From positions 94,199,001-94,263,000 of the forward strand of contig CM070903.1 of assembly GCA_036417435.1 (NCBI GenBank): a stretch of 64,000 nucleotides of DNA, in the 5' to 3' direction. Under the pieces are notes generated by a model that saw only the letters and a program-made list of their open reading frames with translations, was not told the DNA's origin and did not search any database. This document shows, piece after piece, positions 35,228 to 46,710 of the stretch. This DNA comes from Inia geoffrensis (taxonomy: Eukaryota > Chordata > Mammalia > Artiodactyla > Iniidae). Positions within the stretch are counted from its first letter, which is position 1. Every line of letters begins with the position of its first letter. A program made the translations under genes and the position numbers.

Positions 35228-37014
35228 AGTTAAGCCGCTCAATTCCAGAGATACTTCAGAATCCCTAAATAACATTTTCCCCTCTAAAATGTAATGACTC
35301 CTACAGAATAAACAAAAACAAGAGCAACCACCCCTGAAGGCAGTGCAAGATTTAAAAACAAACAAACAAAAAAAACTCTATTCTAAATGCACTTATAACT
35401 CAAGCACCACCTGCTGGCTCAGTGCTGGATTTTCCCACTCAACAGCAATTCCAATTTGATTTGCACGCAAGTCGGCCACGAAAACAATTCAATTTTTCGT
35501 AGGAATAAGGCAAGACCACTACTGATTTTTAAAATCAGATAACCCAAAATTTTGCTAAGATTTAAAACTAGCTTTGTATTTCCATCTTACATTTAATCGC
35601 AAACCAACTTTTGGTGAAACATTAAAAATGTACTATTACAGGAACTGAAAGGTAACTTGTTAATCTGAAAGATACAGTAACCTATAGACCAACTGTTGAA
35701 ATTTAGGTACATTTCTGTGGTTCAGCATATCATTAGTTACTTGGTTACAAATACTGTCTTGCTAATGTTTATTTTTATTGTAATAAAACTTTTATGATAA
35801 TATATGAACCTTGCAATATCTTAAAAAAATAAACTGTGGTATGTCACACAGACTAAATAAAAATGTTAACAATAAAAGAAACTATACAATGAAGAAGCTT
35901 ACAGAGATGACTCCACCTGATTAGCTAGTTACCTTTTTCAGTACTTCAGTAACAAAGAAAATTATAATCTTGGAGAACGGCCTGAGAATTAGGTCACTGA
36001 ATCAATTTTGCATTTGTTTCATAAACAGTCACTTTTAGCCTGTCTCACAGTTTAGTCTTACACTAAACTAAAATAAAAATAACTATTATCAATATAACTA
36101 CTCAAAAAATATCGTTTCATTAATCAAAATGCACCTCCCCCAAAGTGTCTCTGTTAAATTTCTCTAATTTATTAAAAAAGCAGCTATATGCAGCACTTCC
36201 AGGCATGGCTTCAAAGCCTAACTGGTAGCAGCATCTTAGGGCTACATTAACTGTGTATCCTAGGCAACCAAGTAATGGCTAAAGCACCACAGTGTTTGTT
36301 TAAAACGTGATGTGGAAAGCAATCAGAGGAGCTTCAATTCCGGGGAAATTCCTTTTCAATGTAATCCTCACACTGTATTAGAGTGGTGCTATTTGCACCA
36401 TTATAATTAAGATTGTGTCACCATATTCATTATTTTCAAGGGTTTGTAACTGAGCTGTAAAAATTAGTCATAGTAATTAAAAGACGGAAAACATCTAGTT
36501 ATGCTAAGACATCCTACTGGGGCATGTAGGGTTCTAGTGAAGCGGGTTTAAAGCAATTTAAATGACAGACAATATTTTATCTTAACTAGCTTAAAATACA
36601 GTCCTAACCACTGATAAATTGGAGGTGTGCATTAGAATAAATGTAGAAAATAATTTTGTATTTCTCTTGAAAAAATATACATCAGTTATTCTAAACTAGA
36701 ATTCTTTTATGATTTTTATTAATTCTTCAGTGATTTTGTCTTTTGATTAACCTGTTGGCAAAGAGCAGTGTTTTCATTTTTGATTTTTGATTTTTTGACT
36801 GCTTCAACTAATCAGTCATGATCGAAGAACCTAAATGTTATGTTACTATGCACTTTTTGTTTAAATATTTATATGCCTACATAAATTATAGGAGCAGGAT
36901 TTTGTTCTTGATGCATTATTTTTTAAAACCAAGGTTTTTTTTTTAAATTTTATCAGTTTCCTTAAGAAGAAAAAAAATGTTTCATCTGCTGTTGTTCAGA
37001 TTGAAGATAGAACT
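35228..37014. other. Unique AT-rich sequence, possible regulatory DNA
   Basis: About 1.8 kb nearly free of recognisable repeats. It contains a CTCF-like CCACCTGCTGGC at about 35407-35418 and many AT-rich homeodomain-type motifs. No exon or RNA gene is recognised. Confidence 0.4.
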
Positions 37015-37040
37015 TGTTTTTTTGTTTGTTTGTTTGTTTG
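37015..37040. repeat. (TTTG)n simple repeat
   Basis: Five TTTG units preceded by a T run. Confidence 0.9.
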
Positions 37041-37084
37041 AACAGAAAAATAAGCTGTGATTATGGTAAGGGAGAAGGAGTAGT

Positions 37085-37255
37085 TAACCTTTACTAATAG
37101 TCACACAATGCTGTGATACTCTTACAACGCTGTATGTCACATATTTATCTCATCTAATCCTTTCAACAGACCTGCAGTGAAGGTAATATTGTTCCCACTT
37201 CACAACGAGGAAACTCATAATCCTGGTGGGACCCAAGATTCAAAGTCTATACAGT
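37085..37255 (-). mobile_element. MIR SINE, antisense
   Basis: CATATTTATCTCATCTAATCC, then TTCAACAGACCTGCAGTGAAGG and CCACTTCACAACGAGGAAACTC, follows the antisense MIR order. Confidence 0.8.
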
Positions 37256-37988
37256 TTTCATACCATTTGTGCACCTCTGCAGTAAAAATTTAAAATTAAA
37301 CATAGTCTATCCTATAATTAAATGATTTTACAAAGTGTTAGAAACAGAATTATAAAGTAACTCCATTTCTCTTTTCATTCTCCAGATTTCAGTGCTAGGT
37401 TTCATTATCATATTAAATTAACAAATGTATAAAACTCATCAAAACTATAAACTCATCAAGAATAAAGTGAACTTAAGAATTGCAAAAAACTTATTTTTCG
37501 TTAAAGCCAGAGTAATAACACAATCTAAATTATGCATATAATAGTACTGAATTCTGCCAGAGAAAAAGAAAAAAATCATCATCTGAGACTCAACGTGGTA
37601 GATATTGGAAAGAAAACAGTTACAGGTTATATTATAAAATTCCTCTGCAGAGCTGCTCGAAGAGAAAGAAAAATCCCTTGGTGCTGGCCAAAGATCTCTC
37701 AAGGCTCATATCATGGCTTCTTTTGAAGACTTTTCCAAATTTCTTTAAATTTCTAAACTTAGAAAATATCATTTGCTCAGTTATTTTCAAAAAGCATATA
37801 TCAGGGATTTTATTATCTGCTTCTGATACCCAAATCTGATACTTTTATAAGCAAGCTATGAACATTTTAGCTTTATATTTTTTAAATGTCCTTTTAATAA
37901 ATCCTATACTTTGTGTTTTTATTGGAATACTGGAGAAAATAACTGAGCATAAATCCTCGCTTTTCTCCCCCATCTTTTCCATTTGTAG
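37256..37988. other. Unique sequence ending in an acceptor-like tract
   Basis: No repeat is recognised. The last 40 bases form a pyrimidine-rich tract ending in AG at 37987-37988. Confidence 0.4.
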
Positions 37989-38043
37989 GATGTTGAACTA
38001 GAGAAAGAAAAAAGATCGGATGTCCCTATTTTAAATGGAAAAG
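37989..38043 (+). other. Candidate 55-nt exon (unproven)
   Basis: A long pyrimidine-rich tract (CGCTTTTCTCCCCCATCTTT, then TCCATTTGTAG) ends at 37988, as a good splice acceptor would. A plausible branch-point-like TAACTGA lies about 45 bases upstream. At the other end AAAAG is followed by GTAAGG (38044-38049), a strong donor. Between them only one frame is open: it starts with the first base, encodes DVELEKEKRSDVPILNGK and leaves one extra base. The other two frames have stops. The peptide is charged and I do not recognise its protein. It may be a small alternative exon of a large gene whose intron this window is, or chance. Confidence 0.3.
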
Positions 38044-38072
38044 GTAAGGAAAAAAATCAAGGCATTAGATAG

Positions 38073-38420
38073 GCACTGTGTCATATAGTAACCACTAGCC
38101 ACGTGTGGCTTTGAGCACCTGAAATATGGTTAGTCCAAATTGAGATGTATGTGTGAAATACCCATTGAATTTCAATGCTTGGTACAAAAAAGTGTATGAT
38201 CTCAATAATTTTTACACTGATTATTTGTTAAAATGATAATGCTTGGAAATATTAGGTTAAATAAAATATATAGTTACCATGTATTGTAATACGTTTATTT
38301 AATATATTAAATATATTCCACCTATTTTTCTTTACATTTTTTAAGCATGGTTGCTCGAAAATTTAAAATTACATGTGGTGAAATTTGTAGCTCACATTCT
38401 ATTTCTTTGGGACTGCACTG
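38073..38420 (+). mobile_element. Old DNA-transposon-derived (MER-type) repeat
   Basis: AACCACTAGCCACGTGTGGC near the left end, TGAAATATGGTTAGTCCAAA, a central AT-rich part with GGTTAAATAAAATATATAG, then GCTCACATTCTATTTCTTTG near the right end, is a familiar non-autonomous mammalian DNA transposon pattern. Its ends (CACTGTG...GGACTGCACTG) look like degenerate inverted repeats. The orientation and exact family are not certain. Confidence 0.65.
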
Positions 38421-38599
38421 TGTTAGAAAATCAAACCATGAGGCAGTTTGAGTCAGAAGTCATTGATATTCTGTACGTGATATTTCCTAAAACAATTTTC
38501 TTTTAGTATTTCTTTTATATCCTAGTATTTCCCAGAGAATTGATCAAATTAATCTCTTATGTATGCATACACATAAGCATATAACCATATTTTACGCTC

Positions 38600-38690
38600 T
38601 CCTGTTCATTATTATATTTTCAATATCGAGAATAGTGTCTGGCCAATAGTATGCACTCAATAAGTAAATGTTGATTGTATTATGAGCCAA
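38600..38690 (+). mobile_element. L2 3' end fragment
   Basis: GAATAGTGTCTGGCCAATAG and GCACTCAATAAGTAAATGTTG match the terminal L2 motif. Confidence 0.75.
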
Positions 38691-38992
38691 TGCGTTTTTC
38701 TAGCAGTAAACACAATTCAGAGCAGAGGGCAAGCAGAGGAGAATTTGCCTCCTAGATCCACTCAGAAATTATAAGGCCGATAAATGAAATATTTGAAACA
38801 AAGAGACATGTAAATGAACAATGAGATTTCTGAAGCATTTACAATAATATGGAAATCGGCAATAAATAAAAATGTATATGATCATATTATTGAATCACCC
38901 ATTTGTGAATCCAACAATGTATACATTTATAATGTGGGAAACCTGGAGATTTAAAAATTGAATTTACCTTCAACATATACAAGCATGGCTAT
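38691..38992. other. Unique AT-rich sequence
   Basis: Nothing recognised in about 300 bp. Confidence 0.4.
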
Positions 38993-39008
38993 GAAAGACA
39001 TTTTTAAA

Positions 39009-39231
39009 AATTAATTAATTAATTAATTAATTTTTTTTTTGCAGTACGCGGGCCTCTCATTGCCGTGGCCTCTCCGGCTGCGGAGCACAGGCTCCGGACG
39101 CGCAGGCTCAACGGCCATGACTCACGGGCCTAGCCGCTCCGCGGCATGTGGGATCCTCCCAGACCGGGGCACGAACACGTGTCCCTGCATTGGCAGGGGG
39201 ACTCTCAACCACTGTGCCACCAGGGAAGCCC
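39009..39231 (-). mobile_element. CHR-type SINE with (TTAA)n tail
   Basis: A minus-strand SINE. The tail side is (TTAA)n at 39009-39030, then a T run, GCAGTACGCGGGCCTCTCAT and the body to CACCAGGGAAGCCC. The perfect target-site duplication GAAAGACATTTTTAAA lies at 38993-39008 and 39232-39247. The A-tail has mutated into a tetranucleotide microsatellite. Confidence 0.96.
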
Positions 39232-39247
39232 GAAAGACATTTTTAAA

Positions 39248-39940
39248 GCGTTCTATTCAATATTGGTGATATTTCTCCTTCAAAAGGAAAAAAGTTCACT
39301 TGCCAGTGTACATCTTCTATAAACAGCAGAAACTCCAAAGTGCAGATTTGCATTCCATCAAAGGCATTATGATAAATTAAGAAGAAATCATTAAAAAAAG
39401 CTTAAATATTTTGCATATTGCTTCACTGAGACTCCAAGTTTATGGAAGTGTGTGTATTTTAAACCACCCACACAACTTATGTCCCTGTGTAAAAAAATTT
39501 AGAGATTACAAAAATCTTTCGTTACCAAAGACTGGAGAATTGGGAAGGATGGAAACAAAATGAAGTTATTGTAATCCCCAAAGACTCAGAGGCCCACAGA
39601 AAGCCCAAGAAGTCTAAGCACAGGAATAAGATGTCTTATCTGGGGCAGAAACACTTGACCCATTCCTGATTCTAATTACTCAACGAAACATGTTTTTCAG
39701 AGACCCTTAAACCTTGAAATACATTTCCTAGGAGTTGCTCTGAAGCTGAAGGAATGGAGGAGAGGTCATTTGCTTGGTGGATCTTGAGTCCAACTGTAAT
39801 TTTAAGAATCCCAGCCCCACCAGATACTACCACTGTGTTCTTAGGTCCAAAGTCCTTCAAAGCCTTGGTTTCCTCATTTCAACTGCATGTAATAATAAGC
39901 CCTCCAACACAAATTTCTGTGAACTCATCTGAACAAAGCA
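39248..39940. other. Unique sequence, no gene
   Basis: No repeat or gene is confidently recognised. Confidence 0.4.
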
Positions 39941-39944
39941 CTAA

Positions 39945-40382
39945 GTACAGTGTTTATAACAAATTACCACAGACTTGGTGGCTTGAAATGAGAGAATTTT
40001 ATTCTGCTAAAATTCTAGAGGCTTGAAGTCTGAAATCAAGCTGTCACCAGGGCCATTCTCCCTCTAAAGTCTAGGTAAGCATCCTCCCTCACCTCTTCCT
40101 AGCTTCTGCTGGCTCTCAGCAATATGTGGTGTTCCTTGACTTGTACCTGCCTCATGCCAAAGTCTACCTCTGTCTTCACATGGCATTCTCCCCTATATGT
40201 GTATCCCTGTGTATTCTCTCCTTGTCCTGTAAGGACACAGGTCTTTGGATATAAAGCCCCCCCTCATCCAGCATGACTCAACTAGTTACATCCACAAAGA
40301 CCCTATTTTCAAATAAGGTCATATTTTGAGCTTCTGGGTGGACATGAATTTTGGAGGGGCACTATTCAAACCACTATAGATA
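39945..40382 (-). mobile_element. MaLR (MLT1/MST-like) LTR, antisense
   Basis: The plus strand carries the reverse complement of a MaLR LTR: ACAAATTACCACAGACTTGG, GCTTGAAATGAGAGAATTTTATTC, TTCTAGAGGCTTGAAGTC, TGTCCTGTAAGGACACAGGTC, TTCAAATAAGGTCATATTTTG, and GGGGCACTATTCAAACCACTA at the right end. No internal sequence is attached. Confidence 0.8.
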
Positions 40383-40635
40383 CTTAACTAATGCTAAGGC
40401 TCACATGGCTTTAAGCAAGATAAGAGAAAGGTAAAAAAAAACAACAACAACAAAAAAAAAACACAGTATAAAAGAGATAATCACCTCTGTTAATACACTG
40501 TTTTCTCATACATACGTGCAATGTTTACCTAGATCTGTAGTGTAAAAATATTATTTTTCCATTTTCCAAAACTTGCCTTTAAGAGAGCTTCTTTGAAAGT
40601 TTTCGTGTTTCTGTTTTTCTTAGGACTTACAGTCT
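40383..40635. other. Unique sequence with A/AAC-rich run
   Basis: An (AAC)/A-rich low-complexity run lies at about 40433-40462. Nothing else is recognised. Confidence 0.5.
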
Positions 40636-40990
40636 AGCCACATCTTAACCATTTGTCACTCAAATCTATCACTAACTCTAGTCATTTTTCTCTACTACAC
40701 ATCCAGTTGTCTTTCTCACTTCTACTTCTACTCAACCTCAGCACGTCACACCAGCATGAGTATAACCACCTTCAAAGCAACACCGACCTCAAGGTGTATG
40801 ATTGGATCATAGGACAAACCACTAAAGATTACTTTCTTACTTTTTTTCACATTTCCTCATAATCCCTAAACTCTCAGTGGCTCCCTATTTCTTTGGGGTA
40901 GAATCTAAACTCCTTAGGCCAGGTACAAAGACTTTTATGTTTTGACCTGACTCACCTACTCAAATATACTTTCTTTTACAACTAGATAGG
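40636..40990 (+). mobile_element. L2-like LINE fragment, sense, diverged
   Basis: CTCAGTGGCTCCCTATTTCT, GGGTAGAATCTAAACTCC and CAGGTACAAAGACTTTTATG recall the conserved CTCCAATGGCTCCCC block of old LINE-type repeats upstream of the L2 3' end. Confidence 0.55.
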
Positions 40991-42370
40991 AAACGTCACT
41001 TCCAGTAAGCCCGAGTTTATTGTGTCTGTTGCCGTCCTTCACTTCTTGCTTGCAAGAGGCAGTAATTATAAAAATTCTTCCTCAGCAATATCAAAAAATG
41101 TACAGAATACATTATATCAGAATAATTCTGCCTTCATCTCAAAAGGCATTATAAACCAGTGTTCCAGGGTAGTAAAGATTGGTAAATGTACCAGAATGTC
41201 TTCCCTGAATGAAGGATAAAGAGTTCAGATACATTTTTGTGGACTGAGGGCCCATAGCACATGCCAGGTGTGGATGTTCTTGTCCTTATACAGATAAAGA
41301 AGGAAAAGTGGCTGGGCAAGAACCAGGTTGAAAGGTTAGAAACTTGCTTTTGCTGAAGTGAATTTCAGTTGAAAGAAGATTTATTTGGAAATACCCAGCA
41401 GATGGTGAAAGGCGACCCTGGACGTGTTAATATTATTTCTAGGAGATAGACTGAGATGCTAAAAGAGCATAAAACTCCAGCACTAGAAAGACAATGACAG
41501 GCATAAATGCAAAATATTGACAAGATGCAATTATTTTAAATGATGAACACTGGAAGATGTGTTTAATGAAATAAAAAAAAATTTAAACAAATACAAAATA
41601 GATATTGTTCTACAAAGAAAATATGTTTCTCTCCCGGGGATTCAGCTCTGTATATCACATAAGTTTTCTGGGAATGGTCATTTAAGCTTGCCACTTTGAC
41701 CAACTGACATGGTCCCATGAAATAATTATGGTACCCAGATTGCTCTGTTACCCCCCTAATGTTTAATTGTTGTTTTCTCCTCCCAAATATGAATATGGTT
41801 CTTCTGGGAGTTGAGGAACCATCCAAATCAAGCAAATTCCCAATTTTGTTCTCAACTGAAAGATGCTAAGCAGCAAATTTAAGCTTCAAGTTTAAAAGTT
41901 TCTTATTTCTTTCTCTATCTCCTTTTTTAATACTCCCCTGATAAACCACCAGAAGGTTTTCTCATCTTTTTTTTTTTAATAAGAAATGGAAAGTCAATCA
42001 TAACCTTTATTATCCCTATTCCCTGTTACTGACTGTTATTAATTTTAAATTTTTGTTGCATTTTTCAGGTAATAAAAAAAGCAATAAAGTAGTCCTTTAG
42101 TACAAACTGTGCAACACTTATGGTTTCTCTTAAAAATCAAACATACTTTATAAAAGAAAGTAAAACTATCTATGGCTCCCAAGATAAACAAAACTAGTTA
42201 TAAACCAAATGGAGAAAAACACGTCTTACTCGTCCAATAAATATTTGAGAGCTTGCTATGGACAAGGTTTAGAGCAAAGTGAAAAGCCATAAGCCATTTA
42301 TAATATTGCTGTATCCTCCTAGATGGCCAGTGAAAGTTCAGAGAATTAGAGTATAATCATCATCATATAG
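40991..42370. other. Unique sequence, no gene
   Basis: A T run lies at 41969-41979. A weak L2-like piece (AATAAATATTTGAGAGCTTGC) is seen at about 42237-42262. No gene was found. Confidence 0.4.
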
Positions 42371-42374
42371 AATA

Positions 42375-42630
42375 TTGTCACCTTATAGTTTTTGTACTGT
42401 CACTACTTCATAGCTCAAAATTCAATTTTACATAAATTATTTCATATCATACTCATGAGAGTCCTGTGAGAAAAGATTCTAGAAAGACACTGACACCACC
42501 ATTTTAAAGATGGGAAAACTGAGGTTCTGACAGTTAATTACATTGTCATATTCACCTGATAACAGTGAAAGTACTCATAGTAGAGGTCATGTCTTTTTAA
42601 CCCCTAGTTTGTGCTCTCCTATTTCATAAT
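42375..42630 (-). mobile_element. MIR SINE, antisense
   Basis: AATTATTTCATATCATACTC, then GAGAGTCCTGTGAGAAAAG and CCATTTTAAAGATGGGAAAACTG-like text, with a degenerate tail, fits an antisense MIR. Confidence 0.8.
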
Positions 42631-42664
42631 CAAGATGAAGAACAGAAATTTAACTCTTTTCTAC

Positions 42665-43315
42665 AAGTTCCAGGTTGTGAGGAATACCTGAATAAAAAGG
42701 AGAAAGGCAGGAGGACACACCTTAAGGTGACCTCCAGTAAGCCAGGTCCTCTTATAGTCCTTTCCCCTTATGGGCATAACAAATGACTTGCTTCTGACCA
42801 ATAGAGTATGACAAAAGTGATTTCACTCCCTTGATTATATTACAGTGTATGGCAAAGGTTGTGCTGTCATTCTCATGATTATGTTACATTATATGAGTCC
42901 ATCTTAGCAGACTAGAGTTTGAGAAATTCACCTGCTGTGCTTGAAGAAGTAAGATATATGCTCTGAACTGTCTATGGAGAGGGTCAAGGAATAGAAAAAG
43001 GAGGGGGCATCTAGGCGCTGAGAGTGACCCCTAGGAGACAGCCAGCAACTAAATACTTCAGTCCTACAACTCTAAGGAGATGAATGCTGCCCACAGCCTG
43101 AGAAGCTTTGAATTGGATATTTCCCCAGTTGAGCTTCTGATGAGACTACAGCCCTAGCTAACACCTAGAATGTAGCCTAGTGGGATCCTGAAAGAGAAAA
43201 CTCAGCTAAACTGTACTCAGACTTTTAAGTCATCAAAACTGACATAATATATGTATGCTGTTTCATGTTACTAAATTTGTGATTATTACTTATACACCAT
43301 AGAAAACTAACATAG
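42665..43315 (+). mobile_element. MaLR (MLT1-like) LTR, sense
   Basis: Characteristic MLT1-like text occurs in order: TATGGGCATAACAAATGACTTG, TTCTGACCAATAGAGTATG, TTGAGAAATTCACCTGC, GGAGACAGCCAGCAACT, GGATCCTGAAAGAGAAAACTC, GCTAAACTGTACTCAGAC, and a right end TAAATTTGTGATTATTACTTATACACC with CATAGAAAACTAACATAG. No retroviral coding sequence adjoins it. Confidence 0.8.
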
Positions 43316-43566
43316 TACCTATTTCTTTTTCTGTAAACTACAGCCTGAGCCCTCTAACTGTAAGACTGATAACAATAAATCAAGGAATATTTGGGGGAGG
43401 GAGTGCATTCTAATAATAAAAATGAACAATTTTTTGAAAACTTAACTTTTCGAGTTAGGCATTGTTGAAGATCTTTGCATATACTACATCAATTAGATTT
43501 CTAAATGTTGGAGAACTCCAAGGTTCAGTCTTTGGAACACATCTGTTCTCCATCCTCATTGTCATT
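43316..43566. other. Unique sequence
   Basis: Nothing recognised. Confidence 0.4.
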
Positions 43567-43785
43567 CTAGGCCATTGTTTTTCAAGGTGAGAAACATGCA
43601 GTAACTTGTGGTTTTTGAACAAAAGGAGAAAAGGAGACAGGAAAAACAAAATGTATCACACATAGTAAGATAAAGTTACATGGAACAATACCTCTTTCTC
43701 CAGTGTGTAGGTTGTGTACCTTTGTGATGTAAAATGTTATTTTAAGTGTGGAGAGTGCCAAAAATATTGAGAAACCCTGCCCTAG
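43567..43785. mobile_element. hAT (Charlie-like) DNA transposon remnant
   Basis: The left end CTAGGCCATTGTTTTTCAAG and the right end ATTGAGAAACCCTGCCCTAG are inverted complements of each other with a few mismatches. They resemble the CAGTGTTTCTCAA terminus of hAT-Charlie MITEs. There is no transposase. Confidence 0.6.
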
Positions 43786-43859
43786 GTGATGCCATCCTGC
43801 TTCATGGTATCAAACAGCATCTATCCTAGGATGGAGTCATCTTATGTCAATTTTGATTC

Positions 43860-44330
43860 TCTAGACTGTACTTCTCCAAAATCCAGGCCCATTTTCTAAC
43901 TGCCTACTCAACATTTCTATTTGAATGAGTAATAAGTTTCAAATGTATCATGCCTAAAATCAGACTCCTAACCTTCTCTGTGGACCTTAAACCAACTGCC
44001 CACAGTCTTCCCCATCACCTGGGAGTCATTCTGATTTCTCTCTTTCTCTCATTCCCCATACCCAATTATCAACAACCTTGTCAGCTCTACCTTCAAAATA
44101 TATAAGAACCTAACCACGTCATACCATTTCTGAACTACCACTTGAGTCCAACCACTACCATCTAACTGAATTATTGTAATTAAAATAAACCTCCTGCCCA
44201 CTCTCTGCCTCCACCTTTGCTCATTTCAGTCAGTCTATTCCCTTTATGGGGGCAAGAATGATTCTTGAAGTAAATCATTACCCCTTTTCTCAATACCCTC
44301 TCTTCTGAATTTCTATCTCATTTAGGCCTA
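43860..44330 (+). mobile_element. L2-related LINE fragment, sense
   Basis: CTGGGAGTCATTCTGATTTC, TCATTCCCCATACCCAATTATC, GTCAGCTCTACCTTCAAAAT and AACTGAATTATTGTAATTAA match the order of a long mammalian LINE 3' region that is usually found 5' of L2 ends. Confidence 0.6.
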
Positions 44331-44775
44331 TATTTAACTGATAATAATACACATTTACTTTTTATATATGAAATCAAAAGGTGTATGATATTTGCTGTCA
44401 GCCAGGTGGCAGTTTTGATATAGTGGTCACTGCTTATGCATGAGAAAACTTGGTCATAGGTGCTCACAGCGCCGTCACTTCCGCTGAATTATAGGTACTG
44501 TTGGGACTACATATCTTGAGTTAACATCTTCAATAAGTTTCTACTATGATTCAACACTGAAATTAGAAGCTATTGTGTTTGCAACAAGACACAGTGGCAG
44601 GCCAGAATGAATGGCATAAAGAAGAATCTTTGCCTAAATAAAGCTAAATGAGCTCTTTAAATAAAAACAAAATAAAAAACTTTAATTGGAAAACACTGTA
44701 CCACCGTTTACATGGAAGGTTTATTTTTTTCTTAGTCATATATGGAATAATGGTGAAACTAAAACTGTCTTAAAT
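44331..44775. other. Unique sequence between L2-related pieces
   Basis: About 450 bp, not recognised. It may be an insertion separating parts of one old LINE. Confidence 0.35.
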
Positions 44776-45228
44776 GTGATGATATATGGTAAAAGCCAGT
44801 ACTTATAATGTTCTACAAGGCCCTTATATGCTCTTACCATCCTGATATCTTTCTGAACTTATCTCTGCAAAATTCTCCCCTAACCACAATGGCCTCCTTG
44901 CAGTTCTATGACTATGTCATGAACACTCATGTCACAGCCTCTGCCTTTGCTAATCCTTCTACCAATATGTTCCCACTCCCTCCACACGTGTAAGACTTAT
45001 TCACTCATTTCTTTCAGTTCTCTGCTTAAATGCCATTTTATTAGCAATATCTTCCCTACACATGCTATTTAAAAGTCCTCCTCCTCTCAAATTAACTTTT
45101 CTCCATACTCTATTATTTTTTCTTTTATTTAATGTCGTTCTTTCCTCCACTGAAAAGTACCATAGTACCTAGCACATAGTAGGTGCTCTTAAAAATGTGT
45201 TGAATGAATAAATAAATGAATGAATGAA
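44776..45228 (+). mobile_element. L2 LINE 3' region, sense
   Basis: CACAATGGCCTCCTTGCAGT, GCCTCTGCCTTTGCTAATCC, TCTCTGCTTAAATGCCATTT, CCTAGCACATAGTAGGTGC and a TTGAATGAATAAATAAATGAATGA tail form a typical L2 3' end. Confidence 0.85.
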
Positions 45229-45425
45229 TGGGTCTTTACAAAACTCTTATGATAGGTATGAAGCTTATCAATGATAGTGAGAGTATTATCAGTCTTACTG
45301 TACTGAAAAAGAAAGGGAGGTACAGAGAGGTTAAGTAAGTTTGTGAAGGTCACATCGATAATATAGTTGTCAGACCCTGGATTTGGTGTGGCTACAGTGC
45401 CTGCACAATGAAACTTTCCTTAGTA
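45229..45425 (-). mobile_element. MIR SINE, antisense
   Basis: GGGAGGTACAGAGAGGTTAAG, then GTGAAGGTCACATCGATAATATAG and CAGACCCTGGATTTGGTG, fit an antisense MIR. It lies directly after the L2 tail. Confidence 0.85.
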
Positions 45426-46060
45426 TTGTCTCCTGTGGCTTAATATATGAGTACAGTCTGAGACCGCTTATGAGGATAAAAAAAAGCAAAGTTTGTACAG
45501 GGTAATGGCTTTTACAAAGCTATCACAGAGTTTATTACTGAGACAGCAAAGGATACCAACCCAGTCTGTAGATACTAACTTTGGAGCAATTTTTCAATCA
45601 ATTCTATTATTTTACTAATCTCTCAGAGGTGCCATTTGCTTAAGGTATTTCTTCAGTCTAAGAAATTTACAGTTTTACAACAGACTCCTGAAAAATACAA
45701 AAGACTCTAAAACTCTAATATTTAAATATCTAACTCAGGTCCATGGGGGCCCTTTTTTTGCCCAGCATATATGGCATGATGTCCATCAAGTCATAGCAGC
45801 TTCCTACTCAGGACCAATGCCTGCCTGGTACCTTATCCTGGCCAAATGGGAGCCACTTTTCCATTCCATTAAAATGATTAAATGGGTATGCAGAGAGAAG
45901 AGTAAGCCATAGTTTTATGACTACTATACTGCAGAGATGATATAAAATTATTTTATAATTGTTCTAGCACTAATAAACATATTTCCTTGCTTTTAAAATT
46001 CTCTACTATCTCAAGGCCTTCTCTAATAATCTCTATAAATAATTATGTAAAATTTATATA
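45426..46060. other. Unique sequence
   Basis: No gene or repeat recognised. Confidence 0.4.
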
Positions 46061-46198
46061 GTGTGTTTTGCCTTTGAAAAACCCATTGGGTTGTTGTAAA
46101 GATGAAATAAGATAATTCATAAATATACTAAGAGCAGTAGTTAGCACACAGTAAGCACCCTGAACATAGTATTATTGTTATAAATTATTACACATTTG
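46061..46198 (+). mobile_element. MIR SINE 3' half, sense
   Basis: GGGTTGTTGTAAAGATGAAATAAG, then GCAGTAGTTAGCACACAGTAAGC and TATTATTGTTAT, match the 3' half of MIR. Confidence 0.8.
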
Positions 46199-46339
46199 TA
46201 TTTTACCTTAGAGTCTGGTGACCAGACTGACAAATTTGGAAGTAGAAAGTAAAGAATTGATTATGTACAACTAAAACTATAGAGTTTACTTAGAAAATAT
46301 GTGCTGTGCTGCATGTGAACACTCGAAAAACAAAAACCA

Positions 46340-46710
46340 TCTTTTACAAATGAAAGGATAGGCTCTTCACTGATGCTGTCTCTGCCTGAAATGCTTTACC
46401 TGACCCTTTGCCTGGTCATCTACCTCTTGTTCATTCTTCAGGACTGTGATGAAATATTATTCCTCGAGGCAGCCTTTCTTGACCCCTAAGGCTGAATCAG
46501 GTGCCCTGGCCTTCCACTCACATACTTCTCATTGCAACTGTACTTCGGTATCATTAGAAATTAACTTCACAAATAATTATCTCCTTAGAATTATCAAAAG
46601 CTCCATGAGAACAAGTATGAAGTCTTTGTTTCTCCATCTCCAGATCTTAGCACTATGCCTTCTATCTGGTAGGCATTTAATAATATTCATTTAAAGGATA
46701 AATTTAACTC
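46340..46710 (+). mobile_element. L2 LINE 3' region, sense
   Basis: CTGCCTGAAATGCTTTACC, TTCTTCAGGACTGTGATG, GGCAGCCTTTCTTGACCCC, AAGCTCCATGAGAACAAG and ATCTGGTAGGCATTTAATAAT lie in L2 order. Confidence 0.85.
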
